A DNA stretch of 64,000 nt from Congeria kusceri (GCA_027627225.1 CM051030.1:22665105-22729104), one strand, 5' to 3'. Positions 35,648 through 47,370 are shown, counted from the first letter of the stretch. The notes: generated from the sequence alone by a model not told the origin. Numbers and translations: made by a program.

Positions 35648-36165
35648 AGCTCACCTGAGCACAAAGTGCTCATGGTGAGCTTTTGTGATCGCCTGTTGTC
35701 CGTCATGCGTGCGTGCGTGCTTGTGTGCATGCGTCGTAAACGTTTCATTCAAACAACAGTCCGCTGAATATGTAGGTCACCAGAGCTAAAAATAGATTTA
35801 TAAAGAGAAAACTTTAAAAATCTTCGTCTATGAAACCGCAATGCTCAGAGCTTTCATATTTGATATGTGGCATCCTCTAGAGGTCCTCTACAAAGATTGT
35901 TCAAATTATGCCCCTGGGGTCAAAACGGGCAACGCCCCAGGGGTCACATGGTTTATATAGAATATATAGGAAAATGACTTTAAAAATCTTCTCCTCTGAA
36001 AACGCATGGCCCAAAGGTTTTATATTTGATATGTGACATTTTCTAGTGGTCCTCTAAAAAGATTGTTGAAATTATGCCCCGGGGGTGAAAACGTGCCACG
36101 ACCTACGGGTCACATGGTTTATAAACACTTAAGTAGCAAAATAACTTTAAATATAATATGTATAT
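35648..36165 (+). mobile_element. Tandem-core element alpha-3, 3'-truncated
   Basis: The head is a nested hairpin: AGCTCACC (35648-35655) pairs with GGTGAGCT (35674-35681), with GAGCAC/GTGCTC inside and AAA as the loop. GCGTGCGTGC, ATTCAAACAACA and two to three core units follow. No CTCAGGTGAGCG tail is present. Confidence 0.8.
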
Positions 36166-36768
36166 TTGTGTTAATGGTAATTACATTATATTTCAAGAAT
36201 ATAATAAAGCATTTTTAAGCACCGTATAATATTTAGCACACAAAAAGAATATCTTCAACGAAAATAGCTTTAAAGTTAATGGGTATGGAATTTAAATAAC
36301 AAGTTGTTGTCAAAAACATTGGAATTACGCTCGAACTTTCTGTGATGATACCTTATTTTCGCAATTTTAGCCGCAAAAAGAATGTTAGGTTAGAGTTACT
36401 TAGCAAAATCATTTAACTGAAAACAACTTTATTTAATTATTTTATTTAATAATGCAAATTTAATTCAGGATGAAGGCATGGGTTGTTTAAATACTGAAAT
36501 CGCTATTTTCTTGTTTTATTGCATAATAACCGTTAAACATACTGTGTAGTTTGTTTGTCAATCTTCAAAGAGTAGACAATATTGTTAACAATCAAAATTA
36601 TAATTTAATTAAATTGATAAAAAAGTACATGATGTATATTTTATACGTATGATGATATTTGTAAATTCATTTTTATGACATTAACACATTTTTAAGATTT
36701 AAAATCAAATAAAATGTTTTCTGGTAAATATGAATACGCTTATCCCGCCTTATAATGAATAAAAGTCG

Positions 36769-36777
36769 CCGGAAGTG
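36769..36777 (+). promoter_or_regulatory. ETS-type motif CCGGAAGTG
   Basis: A perfect ETS/GABPA-type site, commonly found near start sites of TATA-less animal housekeeping genes. It lies about 170 bp before the ATG of the small gene at 36947. Confidence 0.45.
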
Positions 36778-36946
36778 AAGAGGGGACATGACTCGTGATT
36801 ACAAAAGGGAAGTAACTTAATTTTGGGAAAGTCCTATTATCATATTTCTGGACTGCTGCTTTAAAACCCGGGCACTGTCTTCAAAAAATAGTAAATAAAA
36901 TACCCTTTGCCATTAAATCAAAATCTTGGCGGGCCATAAACAAGAA

Positions 36947-37150
36947 ATGTCTTTAAAAAAGACAATTGGCATTGACATTAATATACCGAGATATCGTTCT
37001 TACCATAAACATATGATACGAGAGGGCCAAGATGATCGGTTACGTGGCTTCTCTGACCACATATTTTTCGGTCCCCACCTGTATAAGGAGACTTCTAGGA
37101 ATCCGGATTTTTCGGACACCATAAGAAAACTTCTAGGATCCCAAGATTAA
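36947..37150 (+). CDS. Small intronless candidate gene, 67 aa, unknown function
   Basis: ATG (context AAGAA-ATG-T) opens 67 codons of well-mixed composition: MSLKKTIGIDINIPRYRSYH near the start, FSDHIFFGPHLYKETSRN in the middle, and a C-terminus ending KLLGSQD. It is basic and soluble, with no signal peptide or membrane segment. CCGGAAGTG lies upstream, and AATAAA (37190-37195) starts 39 bp after the stop, so the unit looks like a complete short mRNA. The frame stays open 21 nt upstream of this ATG without another ATG. The matching part of the segmental duplication at 52.7-58.3 kb lacks it. I do not recognise the family. Confidence 0.55.
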   Translation: MSLKKTIGIDINIPRYRSYHKHMIREGQDDRLRGFSDHIFFGPHLYKETSRNPDFSDTIRKLLGSQD

Positions 37151-37189
37151 TTTGTGATTAATTCAATAATTTTTAATATTTGTACAGTA

Positions 37190-37195
37190 AATAAA
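37190..37195 (+). terminator. AATAAA polyadenylation signal
   Basis: A canonical hexamer 39 bp after the stop of the 67-aa frame. Confidence 0.5.
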
Positions 37196-37199
37196 CCGA

Positions 37200-39600
37200 T
37201 CATACGGCCCCTTTTTTCACCAGTGATACATGAAAAACCTAAATAATGTACGTAAACATCATTATTATATAAATTTGTCAAATTAACAATGTACAAAAAA
37301 TAATTGCGGGAATGAATGAAAAATTATGTTTTATCAGACGCGTATAGTTATTCTTAAGTAATATAACCTACCTTCATATTGGAAGTTATTTATGTATAAT
37401 ACATACACATTGGGAAGTCAGTTTATCATTTATAGGCTAAAAAGATTAATGATTTTTTTCTTAGGCAGTGCTGCGACTTATTTTTATGGCCCGCCAATAA
37501 TTCGATTTAATGCCAAAAAATATTTATTTACTATTTTTGGACGATCGCGCCCGGGTTTTACGGGACAATTCCAGAAATATGTTACTAAAACTAAAACTTT
37601 GTAGAAATTATTTCTAATGGGCATGTTACAGAACAAAATACAAAAACTACGCTTTTGAAATCCGTGAATTATTAACATTTTGGTAACTTGCTGTTGTCTA
37701 TTTTCTGTATGCGATAACTGGTGACGACTCTGGAGTAAACCAGTATGTACATAATAGTATTTCATTCGTACAAAGCGCTTATGAACAATGCCTTTGGTAA
37801 ATAAGAAACATATTTGGGACGAATAAACACCATAAACTTTCATAAGAACTATTAGTAAAATTATGATATATTGAATAAGATCCCATGTCTGAAATACTGT
37901 GTTAATTTTGAAAAAAAAGTCATATTTGATTGGGAACCTTTATAAATATCGTCTATTTGTTGATTTAAACTTTGTTTCATAGATGCTTTTGCTTGTATAA
38001 TATTTATATAATATTTCATATTTCAGTCCTTATATTTTAAAGAAAATCTGTGTCAAAATAAGTCCTATGAAAACTATAGAAAATGCCAGCTGCATTGACA
38101 AGTGTTGATTTTCCTTTCCAAAAATTATTGGTGATTTACTGCAAAAATAATTCCTATTTTTGACAGTTATAAAAAATATGAATTACTTAAAGTTAAATTC
38201 TATAAATAGAAGTATTTTAATGCTGATGGTGTAATTTTAAGGCACTTATGGTAATTATGAACATTCGAATTGATTGCCTCTTTACATCAGCTTGCATAAA
38301 TGACGGTTTGTGATTAATAAATCTATATGTAGAATTTTATATAAAAGGAATGCTTATGTTATTATTAAAACTTAAAATTGTCGTTAATCTGTACTTAATT
38401 ACTTGTTTTACTTAGCCATACTTACATAGTGCCAAGAAAGCAATATAAAAGAGTAGGAGTAAAAATAATACTTAAAAAAAAACAACTCGCTCTCCCTCCT
38501 GATTGTTTTGGAAAAAGTGCCTGTGAAACCATTTTTTTTTTTCAGCCTTATACCTTTTTTTCTAATGAAAAGCAATCTTCAGAGAACATTCAGCGCATTT
38601 GAAATAATGTTGACTTCCATTTTGATAGCACAAACATAAAATTTCATAAGACTATGGCGATTGAAAATTTTCGGTAGGAATATGATGTATCAAGGGTTTC
38701 TGTGTATAATCGGTATCGCAAATCATGTATTAATGCTACGCAAAAATGAAGTAAAAGAAAGATGAATAACATTTCGACGTATTCAGAGACATATTTCACC
38801 ACATTTTATTTATTTTAATTTTTTTTAATAAGTTGATTAACATCTACTGGAGCAGTTTATAGAAATGTGCAATTCTAATTGATTATTAACAGAACACAAC
38901 TGCAATTCAATTCAAAATAACATGCACAGTCACTTTATAAACATAAATTCCCACTTTATTGAAATATTCGCTCTTGTGATTCTCTGGACGTTAATTGATG
39001 CATGTATATTATAACAGCTATACACCGGCAGCTGAACGCGGGCTATTTTTATAATAATCGTGAGTGTGTTGAACTCGCTAGAATCAATTGTTATTTATAG
39101 AGCGTACCGCTAGACTAAACACAATAGTATATTAAGTCTGGGAATGAGCATAATAGTCTGTTCATGACATACAATGAGAAAATATGTGCATACTTATGCT
39201 CAGTTCTAGAGTGTATATCGATAATATGTTTATAACAACCGCTGATGTAATATTTTATTCCCCAACAGTTGTTGGTAAACATTAAACCATTGTTGTAAGT
39301 TTGCATTCCCTAAAATTAGAAAATTTGCCCGATTCTATTCAATTTTCCTGCTGCATAATTAACGCAAGAAATCTAGGTCAAACGTGATCTTAGACAGCTA
39401 CGCTGAAAAAACGTTGCGGCGCTTCCTGAAAAACAGTATTAATTTACTTTGTTTAGCCTTAGGCAACATTCTTTCATTATAGTATTTTAGGGCATTGATT
39501 ATCTTTAATCAACATCTGTTTTCAATATCATTACCTGCATAGTAACACCAGTGCATTCAATCAAACACCATACCAGTATATAAGGCAATGCCGAAAATAT
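37200..39600. other. AT-rich sequence, no gene recognised
   Basis: Apart from the last duplication block (to about 37870) nothing is supported. The 119-codon minus frame at 37484-37843 lies across the duplicated block, and the counterpart near 58 kb does not keep it open, which argues against coding. Confidence 0.5.
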
Positions 39601-39808
39601 ATGTTCACTGCATTCCTTGCTTGAAATAAATGGTGTTCTTCTATTTTGACGTTGCAGGTAAGAAACTAGATAAATTTACTTTATTAATTTATGCCGTTAT
39701 TTTTTGCGGTTGTTTAGGAGTGAAATTGAATGATTGATGTATGTGTGTATTTGTAAGACTGCATTCCTTTAAGAATAAATGGTGTATTTATATTTTGGCA
39801 TTACAGTC
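39576..39808 (+). repeat. Duplicated ~50-bp segment with ATG and splice-like end
   Basis: ACTGCATTCCTT...AATAAATGGTGTTCTTCTATTTTGACGTTGCAG (39607-39659) recurs in altered form at about 39758-39808 (AATGGTGTATTTATATTTTGGCATTACAG). Copy 1 ends in GCAG|GTAAGAA and is preceded by a TATATAAGG word (about 39578), so it could be a very short first coding exon. Copy 2 has lost the GT donor. Coding status uncertain. Confidence 0.35.
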
Positions 39809-40092
39809 TGGCTTCCTCCTCCACCTCTTATACAGCTGAAGTCGTTACCGCAAAATTCAACAAACGTTATCTACAAATTTCATTGAAAATAAATCATTAA
39901 ACAAAAACTGTTCTTACAACAATTTGGAGATTCACAAAAAACTTAATTTTCAACAATCTGCATTGACAACAAACCAACCAGTTGTCGAAAATGTCGTCGT
40001 CAAATATATAAGATTTCAAACACATTTGAAAAATATAAAAAGGGTAGATGATAATACACCTCCACTCTGCGGAACAAGCACAAGTGGGCAAG

Positions 40093-40171
40093 AACAGCTG
40101 TCGCTATTGTATCTCTGAACTGCAGCAGAGCTGTCGCTATAATATCTCAGAACTGCAGAACAGCTGTCGCC
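40093..40171. repeat. 33-bp minisatellite, 2.4 copies
   Basis: Units start AACAGCTGTCGCTATTGTAT, CAGAGCTGTCGCTATAATAT and AACAGCTGTCGCC at 40093, 40126 and 40159. Confidence 0.9.
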
Positions 40172-40194
40172 ATGGCTACCAAAGCATAATCAAC

Positions 40195-40875
40195 TGGAAA
40201 ACTTTAAAATCTTCTTGTCCAAAACCAATGGCTCTATTTAAAATCTTATTGTCCAAAACCATTCGCTGGATTTCAAAATAATTCCACAAAAATGTTCCTT
40301 GGGTTACCCTCTACCCAATTTCTTCAAATTATTTTGATTTGTAAAAAAACATGGCCTCCAAGGGGCAGGGCAGTTTTCCTCATATGGCTATAATGAAAAC
40401 TTTGACAATCTTCTTGTCTGAAACTACTGACTGGATTTTGAATCATTTTCACTGGAATGTTTGTTAGGTGATCCTCTACCAAATTGTTTTCAAATTATTT
40501 TGATTCGTTAAAAAATGGCTGTAAGGGGGCAGGGCAGTTTTACTTAAATGGCTACATTGAAAACTTCGAAAATCAGGAATGTTCCTATGGTGATCCTCTA
40601 TCAAATTTCTTTAAATTATTTTGATTCATTTAATACATGTACTTGTCAGAAAAAAAAGACAAGACAAAAAATTTCACATTATTTAATTCGTCGAAACATG
40701 AACTTGTCAGAAAAACAAAAAAACAGAACCAGAACAGACAAAAAACTTGTCAGAAATGACTGCTTGGCTTTCAAATTAATTTCACAGAAATATTTCTTTG
40801 CTGACCATCTACCAAATTTCTTTACAATATTGACTCATTTTGAAACACGAAATTGGGGGGGGGAGGGGGGGTAGT
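40195..40875. repeat. Tandem-core array beta-1 (~165-bp units)
   Basis: Units carry AATCTTCTTGTC, GAAACCACTGG-like text, a TTTCACAGAAATGTTCCTTG-like phrase, TCAAATTATTTTGATTCGTT and a GGGGCAGGGCAGTTTTCCT-like phrase. About four degenerate copies, ending in a G-rich run (40855-40870). The 108-codon frame at 40548-40874 is a repeat translation. Confidence 0.8.
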
Positions 40876-41429
40876 TTTCCTTTATTATAAATAAATGTAT
40901 TATCATAGTTTAATATGGTTTATACGGTATGTGTTTTTAGGTTGTACGGTAATTTGCCGGCTGAAATTTCCTAAATTTCCTTCTGGAAGTATTGAAGATT
41001 TGAAACTAAGTGGTTTGAGAAATCATTCGACTACCAAGCGGGTTGTAGTACGGACTGAATTTACAGCATGACAAAATTTTCATGTGTATGAGATGTTTAT
41101 GCAGCTTTCAGTGTGTCCTAGTTTCCCATATAAGGAATGAAGTGTAGTAGAACTGGTTTTCTCCCGTATTTCAATTAACTGTCTATGAATTAAAAACATC
41201 ATTTTTGTTAAAAAATATTTATATTGTTAATCATGTTACATAAGTATATCTTAGATCTACTATCTAATTATTTACTGTAAAGTTCTGCATACCTTGTAAT
41301 GTCGCTAACACCTGGACAAGTAAATTTGTGAAGAATCCTGGTATCTATTAAAAAGGGACATAAATCTAAACAATAATAGTTATTACAGTTATTGTGTGCG
41401 GAAATAATTGAAAGGCTTATATAGGCAAA

Positions 41430-42290
41430 TGAATGATTGAGGTTGAAATTTAATGTTGATTGAGATTGAGATTTAGAAATTTTGGAGATTAAGTTTGAGG
41501 GTTGACGAAGATTGAGATTTAGGATTTTTTTGACATTGAGATTAAGGATTAACAGAGATTTTAATTTAAGAGTGCTTATGAATTAGGGTTGATTGAGATT
41601 TAGGATTAATTGAAATGAAGATTTAAGGTTCATTGAGATTGAGGTATAAGGTTAATGGAGATTGAGATAAAAAGCTGCTTGAAAACAATATTTAAGATGG
41701 ATTAAGATTAATGAGAATTAAGGTTGCTTGAGATCGAGATTAAAGGTTGATTAAGATTTAAGTCTGCTTTAGATTGAGAATAAAGGCTGGTTGAGATTGA
41801 TATTTAAAACTGCTTGAGACTGAGATTAAAATGTTGATTGAGATTGAGATTTAAAGGTGCTTGAGATTGGGATTAAAAGGTTGATTGATATTGAAATTTA
41901 AAGCTGCTCAAGATTGAGATTTAAAGCTGCCCGAGATTGAGATTTAAAGCTGCTCGAGATTGACATTTAAGACTACATGAGATTGAGATTAAGGCTGATT
42001 AAGATTGAGAATTAAGATTGCTTGAGATATAAAGCTGCATAAAATCGATATTTAAGGCTGATTAAGATGGACATTTAAAACCGCTTGAGATTGGGATTAA
42101 AGGCTGATGGAGATTGAGTTTTAAAACTGCTTGAAATTAAGATTTAAAGCTGCTCGAGAATGAGATATTAGGTTGATTAAGATTGAGAATTAAGGTTGCT
42201 TGAGATGAGATTAAATGTTGCTTGAGATTGAGATGAAAGGTTGCTTGTTGATGAGATTGCTTGAAATTTAGATGTAGGGTTGTTTGAGAG
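41430..42290. repeat. GATTGAGATTTAAAGCTGCTT minisatellite, ~0.85 kb
   Basis: Roughly 30 degenerate units of about 23-30 bp built on GAGATTGAGATTTAAAGCTG, with strong purine bias on the plus strand. Unit length varies through small indels. Confidence 0.9.
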
Positions 42291-42789
42291 TTTTTCTGAT
42301 TGCATTACGTTATGACAGACTGTGCGTGAAGGTAATAGTTTACACAAAAAGTGTATTGACATTGGGGTGATAAATTTGTCATAGGGATAGAAGATTGGAG
42401 TGCAAATTTGAAAGAAAACATACTTTATTCAGAAAAAGGGGATAATTAGTCATTACTTACTGATATTAATGAGGGATTATAGAATCTATTGACCATATTT
42501 TAAACGCCTAACTTTTTAGCTGGTGACTCGAATAGAATGGTACACAAAGTAAAACTATAACCAGTAGTAGGCTAAATTGGGGCGTGATGGCAGCTCTTAT
42601 ATTCCATGTATGTAGGAGACACCAGGAACAAATGGGGCACTAAGTGGTGTCACTGAAGGACATTTTTAGCCCAGTACTGAAGCTTTTGGGGCACAATTTC
42701 ATGATAGAAACGTTCTCAGGAATGTACTCTATAGAGAACTTTATAGTGACCCTTAAGATGATAGGACAGAGCACCCATTAGGCAGAGGT

Positions 42790-43205
42790 TATGAACAGGA
42801 ATCAAGGACTGGCAGGACTATTATTGGCAATTCAAACGTTTAACCCAAGAACAGGGGTGAGGTCTATGTACTATGAAGCCAGAAAAACGATTGCCAAGCA
42901 TGAGGATGATCTGATTATGCGGTTTAATTTGAACAAATTGGTAATTTGAATGGGTGGAATGATAGCGAGAAGGTGTCTATGTGGACCATATTAAGGAAAT
43001 CTTGAACCAGAGTTACACACCTAGAAAGCAGGTTTTAGCATACAGATGTGAATTTGGAACTTGGAAAAGATGTAGAAATGAATCAGTTATAGCTTTTGGC
43101 AAAGATCTCATGAATTTGGGAAACAATGCTTTTCCATGGATAGGGCCCCGTGCTTTAAAGACTTGTATAATTGACCAATATATAGAGAATACATGGTTGG
43201 TGACG
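42790..43205 (+). pseudogene. Ty3/Gypsy-like gag (capsid) fragment
   Basis: Translation with frame slips shows TFNPRTG, then GWNDSEKVS. After a slip near 42978 comes an open stretch of about 75 codons: DHIKEILNQSYTPRKQVLAY, NESVIAFGKDLMNLGNNAFP, and a C-terminal IIDQYIEN. Ordered W-x-x-x-E-K, then E-S-x-x-x-[YF]-x-x-x-L-x-x-L-x-x-x-A-x-P, then D-x-[FY]-I is typical of retrotransposon capsid. Gag packages the element's RNA into intracellular particles. No protease, reverse transcriptase or LTR is seen. Confidence 0.65.
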
Positions 43206-43215
43206 GGATGGAGAT

Positions 43216-43300
43216 AGTTTATCCGATGAGTCTTAGAAAATGAAAATAGGGTGAGCTTAAGCGAGCTCTATTTTTGTTTTCGGGCCGAACTGGATAAACT
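43216..43300. mobile_element. 85-bp foldback inserted after the gag fragment
   Basis: AGTTTATCC (43216-43224) and GGATAAACT (43292-43300) are complementary ends. The inner arms GAAAATGAAAATAG.G.GAGC and GCGAGCTCTATTTTTGTTTTC pair around TTAA. Its position at the break between the two gag fragments suggests it belongs to the insertion that split them. Confidence 0.65.
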
Positions 43301-43309
43301 TTCTCCTTC

Positions 43310-44690
43310 CCGGTACCTACAGTGTATTCTATTAATCCTGATTTCTATTCAATTAAATTAAAAAACACCAAACACTAAAGTTTGAAATTAAAAAAAAATC
43401 AAGACGGGCCTCGACCTAATAACTCGCTTGCATGAATGCGTACTACCCAGAAAAAATAGTTCTCTATTTCTTAATCACCTTTTTCACAAAGCAAAAGTAA
43501 AATATTAATAAACCTTATTTGCTGATGTCAGTACGACACGAAAATGACGTAGTAAATCTGCTTTTGTTTTAAACCAGATTATATTGGTTTTTAAAGAGTT
43601 AAACTATGTCACACCAACTACGTCATTCATTTTGAGTTGTAAGTTTACACAATATAGTAAAACTAGAACGCGAGTGTTTTGCAGTTTAAAATACATGAAA
43701 TCGGAATAAATATTTAGTGTTTCTGTGTTTTAGATGGATTATATTATGCAATAGCATTCAGATAAAAAGTGCATGGAATATTTGCCTCGAATGGAAACGA
43801 TGCGATTGATCCCTTTTCAATTTTCTTTGATTTACTCGGATAGTATTAGTTGTGGGTGGAGGACAGTGTAACTGAAAGTGAAATAAATTATAAAATGTTT
43901 AGTTATACGTTAAAATTTTGATAACGTTTTCATTTCTTTTCATCGGAAATTGATATAAAAGGTTATTTCTTTGATGAATATGCTCTGTTGGTTGACCAAA
44001 GAAAGTCTATCCACAAAGAATAACCCGCTTGCATCAGATTCAAGTGTGTTGAAATGGAATGGAACTGGAAGGAAGTTGTTGTTAACAAGTCAAATGGAAT
44101 GTGAGGACAAACAACTCATTTGTTGTTTAACTCTGTTAAACTAGACAACACAAAGTATGTATCGATGGAAAACTCTAAAGTAGACTTTATGCTGTGTCAT
44201 TCTCGACAATGTTGTTATCCGGCGCGTAGGAATACCTATTGACGGTATATCACAGTCACGTGATCTACTGCCGGATATCAACAAGTTTATACGGTCACCG
44301 CTTTATAAGGTCACTGTTTGGGTAAGTAGCAGGATAAATTCAGGACTTTAGACGATTTTGATTGACATAAACTTGTTCAATTTACTCCCCTTTTGTTCTT
44401 GATGCTGCGATCAGTGCAGCAGTGGAATAATGTGGATTCCAGGGTTATTTATATTGCTTACTTAAAGACGTACGAGTCCCAGAATTAGGCCACTCTCTTT
44501 AGTGACCCAGTTGCATCTCTCAGATCATCTGTTATGCGTACATATGTTCAGTAGAGGACCTGCAGGAAATGTTTAGTTATATTTCGGAAGAGAGATTGCA
44601 AAAACGTTTATTGAACCTTAATAAAAAATGTAATAACATCAACTTTCAGGCATATAGAAAATCTTAAAGCAGAACCTCGCAGAACCTCAG
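43310..44690. other. Insertion or unalignable sequence between gag fragments
   Basis: No open frame above about 60 codons. Near 44218-44277 an inverted pair TATCCGGC/GCCGGATA brackets a CACGTGATC word. Otherwise AT-rich. Origin unclear. Confidence 0.4.
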
Positions 44691-44744
44691 TAACACTAGT
44701 TCATGCTTTAGTAACAGATACTGCTATGTATGGTTATTATCCTC

Positions 44745-45080
44745 AAAATCCAAGAGGTAATATATTTGAGGATATAAAAAGCTAATACATGACATTGATA
44801 ACTACCAAACTAGGTACAATGGTCCTATGTTTCATGATATTTGAAATCCAAGACCATATCAGCAGGCTAGTTTTGAGAGAAATAACAGACCTAAATTCCA
44901 TATACCTGATCATGGTTACATGAGATATATAGTTAATTCATATGAAAATTCAAGCCCTCACACGGTTCCTGGAAATTTTGATAATCTTTGTCATAATAAC
45001 CCGTCATACATTAACAGACCATTTCTTTATAGATACTGTGAGGGAAATGGAAATGTAGAAAAACGCTGCAAGTAAAGAAC
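44745..45080 (+). pseudogene. gag C-terminal fragment with degenerate zinc knuckle
   Basis: Reads PRPYQQASFERNNRPKFHIP and, further on, NRPFLYRYCEGNGNVEKRCK, then a stop. The basic, Asn/Pro-rich run and the last motif match a C-x2-C-x4-H-x4-C nucleocapsid knuckle in which the first Cys is Tyr and the His is Asn. At least one internal stop (near 44845) is present. It is the natural continuation of the capsid fragment, so the two pieces were probably one gag interrupted by 43.2-44.7 kb. Confidence 0.5.
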
Positions 45081-45349
45081 CAGGAAATATTATGTTCTGA
45101 TTGGTAAAGATCGAGACTGATTTACTAGTCAAAGAATCTCTAAGGCAATATAACCAAGAAGTTATTATTGTAGAAATCAACTGCTTAATGTAATATGATG
45201 CCACTAAGAATGTTGATAATGTAGCTGACTGTACACTTAAAGGGATTAATAGAAAAGAAACTAGTATAATAGGAAGTGATAAAGATAATTTTGTCAGCCA
45301 AAATGATAAAGAGGTGGTAGTTCATGGTTTTGAACAAACCTGTACGAGT

Positions 45350-45600
45350 TCTAACGAGTATTTATATTTTTAGTTCTGGTTAAGAATGTTCTTACCAACA
45401 GATGGGAGTTTTTGCGAGTTGGTGGATGCGTTTGGTTTGGAACCATTCCACTATGCGGAGTCATCCACTCTGTTTGAAGGACGATGAGCCATGCATCCCT
45501 TGACGCTGTGGGAGGCACCAGCACATATTCATTTTGAATTGATATGTCTCTTGTGAAATTAAACACCCGGCTTGTTGGCACACCTATCTTGTGTTGTGTA
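45350..45600. other. Unassigned, slightly GC-richer block
   Basis: A 76-codon minus-strand frame (45351-45581) covers it. No domain is visible. It could be the 3' part of the gag element or an unrelated exon. Confidence 0.25.
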
Positions 45601-45679
45601 TTTCATGAAAGCTGATGGTTAGATAATAAATAATTTATGTTTGGCATAAATGAAATGAGATAGAAAACATAATTATGGC

Positions 45680-45850
45680 TATATTGCAAACTTTGAAAAT
45701 CTTTTTGTTTATTGTTTTGTTAATTGATGATTAACGCCAAGGTGCAGGGCAGTTTTCCTTACATTGAAAACTTTGAAAATCTTCTTGTCTATATAACCAC
45801 TAGCTGGATATTTAAATAAGTTCACAGACATGTTTCTTTGATGACTGCCA
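45680..45850. repeat. Beta-type tandem-core unit, single copy
   Basis: Contains GGCTATATTGCAAACTTTGA, AATCTTTTTGTTTATT and GGTGCAGGGCAGTTTTCCTT, matching units of the 40.2-kb and 56.7-kb arrays. Confidence 0.7.
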
Positions 45851-45949
45851 ATTTCCCTCATACTTTTTGTTTCGCTTATACACGATGTCTCTCGGTTGTT
45901 AATCGTTATTAACCTTTCTTCAAACATGTTATAACATGCTCTTATTTTT

Positions 45950-46500
45950 AGCTTCACTTTTCACCAAATAGTTCGAGCTATACAACTCACCATTCGGCGG
46001 CGTCTGCGTAATGTTCTGGTGAAGGTTTGCGTGCACCAAGTACATATCTCTGTAAATATTACAGATATTAAATTGAAACTTCACACATGTGTTCGGGGTC
46101 GTTATTATAACTCTGACCTGCAACAGAGCAGAATTATTCCCCTTTTTGTACTTAAAAAATCAGGTATAAGTTAGCTTGCAAGAGTTTAATATCTTTTTAT
46201 CTGCGACAGATATTCAATTGAAACATGCCTTCAATGTCATTATATAAGGTCACTGGCCAAGGCACTTAACTGTGACCAGCATTTTAGCAGACTTATGCCC
46301 CTTTTTTGTAGTGATAGAGGCCAATTATTCTGGCAAGCTGTTAAATAGTTGAGCTGGCTGTCCTAAGACAGCTCTTGTTGTACTTAGAAATTCAGGTAAA
46401 AGTTTGCGTGCAACAACTCCATATCTCTAGAACTACTACAGATATTCAATTGAAACTTCACACACGTGTTCTGGATCATTATGTGAGGTCAATGACCAAG
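45950..46500. repeat. Tandem-core array theta with stem-loop tail at 46357-46379
   Basis: Three degenerate units carry an ACAGATATT(A/C)AATTGAAACTT-like phrase and a CATATCTCT-like phrase (about 46030, 46190, 46420). Between units 2 and 3 lies GCTGTC-CTAA-GACAGC (perfect 6-bp stem) followed by TCTTGTT, the same layout as other element tails. Confidence 0.7.
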
Positions 46501-47370
46501 GCCCATTACTCTAATCAAGGTCAAAAGTCAAATTCAAGAAATCAATCCTAAACCATTTGTCCGGAGCATATCTTTGCCCAGAATGGATGGATTTTCAAAT
46601 AACTTGGCAGAAGTGACAATTATAGTGAGCCGGAGTGTCATGCACAAGAACCAGATCCCTCGATCCATAATCAAGGTCACAATTCAAGGTCAAGGGTCAA
46701 ATTTAAGAAATCAATCCTAAATATTTTGTCTGGAACATATCTTTGTCCAGCATTGATGGATTTTCAAATAACCTGGCAGAAGTGACAAGCATGCTGAGTC
46801 GGAGTGTCGTGCCCAAGAACTAAGTCCCTAGATCCAAGGTCAAGGTCACAATTGAAGCTCAAACTTCAAATTTTAGAAATCAATCCATAACACATTGTCT
46901 GGAGCATATCTTTGTCCAGCATGGATTGATTTTCAAATAACATGGCAGAAGTGACAAGCATGGTGAGACGATCTGTCAGGAACAAGAACAAGGTCCAAGG
47001 TCAAGGTCACAATACAAGGTCAAATTTAAGAAATCAATCCTAAACACTTTGTGTGGAGCATATCTTTGTCCAGCATGGATGGATTTTCAAATAACTTGGC
47101 AGAAGTGACAAGCATGGTTAGGCGGAGTGTCATGTGCAAGAACCAGGTCCCTAGGTCCAAGGTCAAGGTCACGATTTAAGGTCAAAAGTCAAATATTAAA
47201 ATCAATTCTTAACGCTTAATCTAGAGCATATTCGTGCAGCATAGATGGATTTTCAAATAACTTGGCAGAAGTGACAAACATGGTGAGATGTAGTTGAGTC
47301 GCGCGCAAGAACCATTTTCCTAGATCCTAGGTCAAGGTCACAATTCAAGGTCAAAAGCGTAGTGGTAGCG
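46500..47370. repeat. Tandem-core array gamma (~170-bp units, about 5 copies)
   Basis: Units contain AAGAAATCAATCCTAAACA, GGAGCATATCTTTGTCCAGC, ATGGATGGATTTTCAAATAA, CTTGGCAGAAGTGACAAGCA and CCAAGGTCAAGGTCACAAT. A partial copy reappears near 49070-49125. Confidence 0.85.

Larger units (their letters stand above)
35290..37870. repeat. Segmental duplication, copy 1
   Basis: Three blocks match 52690-58290 in the same order and orientation: about 35320-35640 (including CTAGCTTGCCATATAAAGTA), about 36170-36410 (including ATTTCAAGA, ATTTAAATAACA and TTGTCAAAAACAT) and about 37545-37870 (including CCAGAAATATGTTA). Copy 1 carries a short alpha element and the small gene at 36947. Copy 2 instead carries large element insertions between the blocks. 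Confidence 0.8.

Noticed and set aside
37484..37843. 119-codon minus-strand frame
   Set aside because: Overlaps a segmentally duplicated block whose other copy near 58 kb does not keep the frame open.
40548..40874. 108-codon plus-strand frame
   Set aside because: Lies wholly in beta tandem units and ends in a G run; a repeat translation.
44218..44277. TATCCGGC/GCCGGATA inverted pair around CACGTGATC as a promoter or transposon end
   Set aside because: Arms are only 8 bp, no coding start follows, and no matching partner was found at the other edge of the insertion.
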